Of a DNA stretch of 64,000 nt, positions 60,801 to 64,000 are shown piece by piece. The notes below the pieces were generated by a model. It searched no databases and was not told the origin of the DNA. It worked only from the letters and a program-made list of their open reading frames with translations. Numbering within the stretch: the first letter of the stretch is position 1; each line of letters starts with the position of its first letter. The DNA comes from Dillenia suffruticosa (lineage: Eukaryota; Streptophyta; Magnoliopsida; Dilleniales; Dilleniaceae): the NCBI GenBank assembly GCA_033439265.1, contig JAVTVX010000016.1, positions 17,096,701-17,160,700 on the forward strand, in the 5' to 3' direction. The position numbers and the translations under genes are program-made.

Positions 60801-62747
60801 CTGCGAGTCTCTCGTAGGTAACTGATTCAGGGTTTTGATTTTGTTCTAAGTGTTTATGACCTAACTAATAAATTTTGTCTTGATAGGGAGCAGTGCAGAT
60901 TTCGGAGTGGTCGAGAAGACATTCGGACGAAGGTCTGTGCTCCGAGAAAACCCTAGGTGAGAGAAATACGATCTTTTCAACTTTTGAAATAAATTTTATC
61001 AAATTTAGATTTCAATACCTTTAAGATGACATTCGTGTATATTTATAAATTGAGGAATTAAGATTTATACATACTTAGGGAAGATGATAAACCCTAAGAA
61101 TAATTGAAAATTTGATGGCAATTGTGATCATCTGATTAGGTTGACTTTCTTAAAGATTCGAGGAGTCGATTTGGTTTGATTTTGAAAAATAGGGAGTGAC
61201 CACCCTCTCTAAGAAAGTGAGTGGAACCCTAATCTCATGCATGAAATAGTGAAACCTAATTTTATCTTGTTTTTAATAAAATATGCTTTTGATATGCATT
61301 GTCTCGACGTATGGAATTAAAATTCAAATCTGTTTTGTGATTATTGGAGTGTCGTACTTATGTTTCTACAATTATGCATCCATATTTGAAATGAAATGAA
61401 ATTGTGCCATGATTTGAGAAATAGAATGTTTTATATTCTACCATTGCATTGGTTTGTTAAATTTAAATGATTTCGATGAAATATATTGGCACATGGATTT
61501 GAATTGTTTTGAGCATATGATGAGATGATTTGGTTATGTGGGTTGGATGCCCACTAACTTGAGATGATATGATGATATAGCATTATTTGATAAATTTCGT
61601 AGCTACGAAGGGCGTTTGTAGAAGTACCGGGTTGTCCGGATACGCTTCTGCAGGAGGTATCCGCAAATGTCATATGTCTAATGGTTATAGGCGCGGCCGA
61701 TTGAACCCACGTAAGGGGGAGGACGTGTGTGACGCCACCGTCTAGTACCGGACGGGGTCCTATATACGATGATGAGTTAGCCCCAGCGAACTCATGGCCA
61801 ACGTCGGAGTAGAGAGCGACTTTTGAACTTTATGCATAATAAAACCCCCGATATGCCTGTCCCTAGTCATGGTTGACCTTTGCCAGGATCCTTTCGGCTT
61901 GCTCAATGAACTACTTGATTTTAAATGGATGCATATATGTATGTTATCGTGTGAATGATTAAATGAGTTCATTTTAGCGAACATATCATGATTTACTGTA
62001 AAATTTGAATTATTGGTTATGAATGATATTATTTGACACTCCAATTTCACCTATACTATTAGTACTTGAGATTAATCCCCTCATTCACTAGGTATTTTCC
62101 TTGATACTCACCCCTCTTCTTTCCCTCTTCAGATAGGATTATTATGCTAGAGCGACGTTTCGGGCTCTAAAGGATTTGGTAACTCGTTAGCGGATTTGAA
62201 TGTTTTTCGATGGTGAGATTTAAATTAAGTTGAGATATGAGCTCTGTACCTTATTTTCGACCCTGTGAGGTCTTGATCTTGAGGTTCGTAGTTGACCGTA
62301 TATTTATTATGGGATTGACTGTATAATTTATGTACATTTATTTACGAAACTCTCATATTTCATTTGCATTGAGGCAAATTGTAGTATTTGAATGTCAATT
62401 TCAGAAAATTGGTTGTAAATTGTATAAAACTTAGGACCGCTCAGTGTGGTAGCTTCTCATACTCTAGTTGGGCATGACAGTAGAGGTCTGTGACTAGAAT
62501 TGTTGGTAATTTACTTAGCCTGGCATTGTTCTGGATGTCTGCTGTGGTTGGTGGGTTGTTGTGAAGCCGGGATGACCATTTTATTTTATTTACAGAATGA
62601 TTTTAAATTATACGGTTTTAAATAGGTTTATTTGTACATGGGAGACCTCCGATTTATAGGAAGGTTCTGCCCGATTTTTTATAAAAATACGACCGGCATT
62701 CAGGGCAACTGGTTGCTGATCACGACCCTGGTTCGGGGTGTGACAAA

Positions 62748-62981
62748 ATGATGGAAGATCATCAGATCTTGGCTGTATTACATCGGGACTCCCATGTCTC
62801 TTATTGGAGAGGTAACCGACCAGTTAATCCTAAGGTTCTACTACTACCTTGGGTTGCAGGTGAAGCATCTGGGGTTGGGGGAGTGGACATTTTAGTAGAA
62901 TCAAAGCCAAGTGGTTTGGAGGAGGAATTAGATCACGATCGAGAAATTTTGCAAAGAGATGATACAAAGACTAGCTGTTGA
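62748..62981 (+). pseudogene. likely LINE ORF1 tail, right of the solo LTR
   Basis: 78 open codons (ILAVLHRDSHVSYWRG, an acidic GLEEELDHDREIL end), directly abutting the LTR target duplication. Because of its position between ORF1 and ORF2 it probably is the ORF1 C-terminus; no domain is recognised. 62982-63143 holds nothing else. Confidence 0.45.
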
Positions 62982-63143
62982 ACATCTAGGGAGGAGAAAT
63001 TGGCTACATTTTAGACTGAAGACATGTGCTGGTGTGTGTCTGGCAGAGATGAACTGACGGGAACGGAGTTAGAGGAGATGACTAAGGGGTGGAGCCTGTA
63101 AGACATCTCCTTTTTTCGCTATTTTCCCTTTTATTTATTTTTT

Positions 63144-64000
63144 ATGATGATGTCTCAAAATCTTTTAGTTTGGAATGTGGGAGGATTTTGGAATTCTAGA
63201 GTACATAGAGCTACTTTGGAATTAATCAAGCTTCACGAGGTTGATGTTATTTGTCTCTTAGAAACTAAGTCGAATTTGGCCACCTCGCCTTTTTTCTTGA
63301 AAAGGAAAGGATTTGATAGGGAGTATGTAGTGTCCTCATCAGGCTTTAGGGATGGCCTTTGGATCACATTGAGATCATCTCATACCATAATTAATATTAT
63401 CCAGTCTTCAGAGCAGTTAATTCATTGTGAGATCCTTTCGGATGTCAGTAGGTAGTTTGCTACTTTTGTGTATATCCAGCCACACTGTTAGGAAAAATCT
63501 TTTGCTTGGCGAGAGTTATCTACACTAACTGGTACTATGAGAGATGCTTGGATTGTTTTTGTAGATTTCAATGACATTGTCAGACCTTCGGGAACAACTA
63601 ATCGAAATATGTTGGTAACAAGGAGAGCTGTTCAATTTAAAGATTATTGGCGAAGCTGTGATCTTCATGACTTGGGTTTTTCAAAACGTGCTTATACCTG
63701 GGTAAGAAAGAGCAACAGAGGAAAGGTTGGACAGGGTTTTGGGTAATACAACGAGTCGGATTTCTTTCCCTGACACGAATGTGGTTGTTCTGCCTTGTAT
63801 TCAGGGGGATCATCATCCTCTACTCATTCAATCTGATGGTTCTTGCCCTCCCCCACGGAAGAGGTGACCGTTTAGGTTTGAGGCGGCTTGGACTCACCAT
63901 CTAGATTTCGAGAAGGTTTTTACAAAGACTTGGAATAGAGGGACTTTTTCTCTTATAGATAACATTCGATCAGTATCTACGACCTTCAGACATGGAATAA
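63144..64000 (+). pseudogene. LINE ORF2 endonuclease domain (broken, cut by window edge)
   Basis: MMMSQNLLVWNVGGFWNSR starts the endonuclease. LLETKSN has the catalytic Glu. A TAG follows DVSR at 63455. 63537-63746 reads AWIVFVDFNDI (the DFN catalytic pair kept, GDFN changed to VDFN), and further on GDHHPLLI carries the catalytic HH end of the domain. A TGA at 63865 and frameshifts break it. Reverse transcriptase would lie beyond the window. Confidence 0.82.

Larger units (their letters stand above)
59819..62745 (+). mobile_element. solo LTR of a large Gypsy-type (Del/Tekay-like) element
   Basis: 2927 bp, begins TGTAACACCGACACTG and ends GGTTCGGGGTGTGACA, the inverted TGT..ACA form. It is flanked by a perfect 5-bp duplication AAATG (59814-59818 and 62746-62750). 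No internal coding region, primer site or second LTR, so it is a solo LTR left by recombination. The ends resemble Del/Tekay chromovirus LTRs. Contains an AT microsatellite and a GC-rich block. Confidence 0.88.
58306..64000 (+). mobile_element. L1-type LINE on plus strand, split by a solo LTR, runs off window
   Basis: ORF1-type sequence at 58425-59471 and 62748-62981, ORF2 endonuclease from 63144 onward. It starts within about 100 bp of where the two duplicated segments stop matching. Its 5' end is not defined precisely, and its 3' end is outside the window. Same general family as the LINE at 5274-11183 but clearly a different, more decayed copy. Confidence 0.8.

Overview
This is a window of plant nuclear DNA, most likely from a flowering plant. 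It is AT-rich. Its only intact gene is a two-exon LRR receptor kinase with a canonical intron, and nearly everything else is plant transposable element: L1-type LINEs with an RNase H domain, Copia (one of Sirevirus type) and Gypsy LTR elements, CACTA and hAT DNA transposons, and tRNA-like SINEs. The species cannot be named from the sequence. I found no tRNA, rRNA, CRISPR array or bacterial-type operon.

Layout. (a) 1-12925 and 52647-58305 are two copies of one duplicated segment. Each carries a minus-strand LRR receptor kinase of the Xa21/FLS2/EFR type (subfamily XII, non-RD kinase) plus its upstream flank. The copy at 51023-54407 has both exons. The copy at 1-1760 runs off the left edge. (b) The left copy was later enlarged by a 5.9 kb LINE (5274-11183), whose empty target site survives at 56969-56980, and by a truncated CACTA fragment (4162-4909). 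The right copy gained an 83-bp SINE (56558-56640). A hAT-type element (11527-12412) predates the duplication. (c) 12926-16026 holds broken host genes: a decayed kinase fragment and a PPR gene split in two by a 996-bp CACTA element. (d) 16027-21199 is a decayed Copia element. (e) 21200-24354 is AT-rich DNA with a tandem repeat and a block of repeated motifs. (f) 24355-33336 is a 9 kb CACTA transposon with long subterminal repeat arrays and ruined TNP2-like and TNP1-like genes. (g) 33556-47430 is a Sirevirus-type Copia element with a perfect 5-bp target duplication, itself interrupted by a 6.9 kb Gypsy-type gag-protease-only element (37248-44177). (h) 47640-49780 is a LINE relic. (i) 58350 to the right edge is another LINE, split by a 2.9 kb solo LTR (59819-62745) with a perfect target duplication.

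The receptor kinases are the only apparent functional cargo. The rest records duplication, nested insertion, end loss, solo-LTR formation and decay. I did not find a convincing new biological system. The most informative features are the dated insertions (filled site against empty site in the paralogue), the PPR gene whose frame closes exactly when the CACTA element is subtracted, and the Sirevirus LTR packed with a decaying AAGTCGACCT motif.
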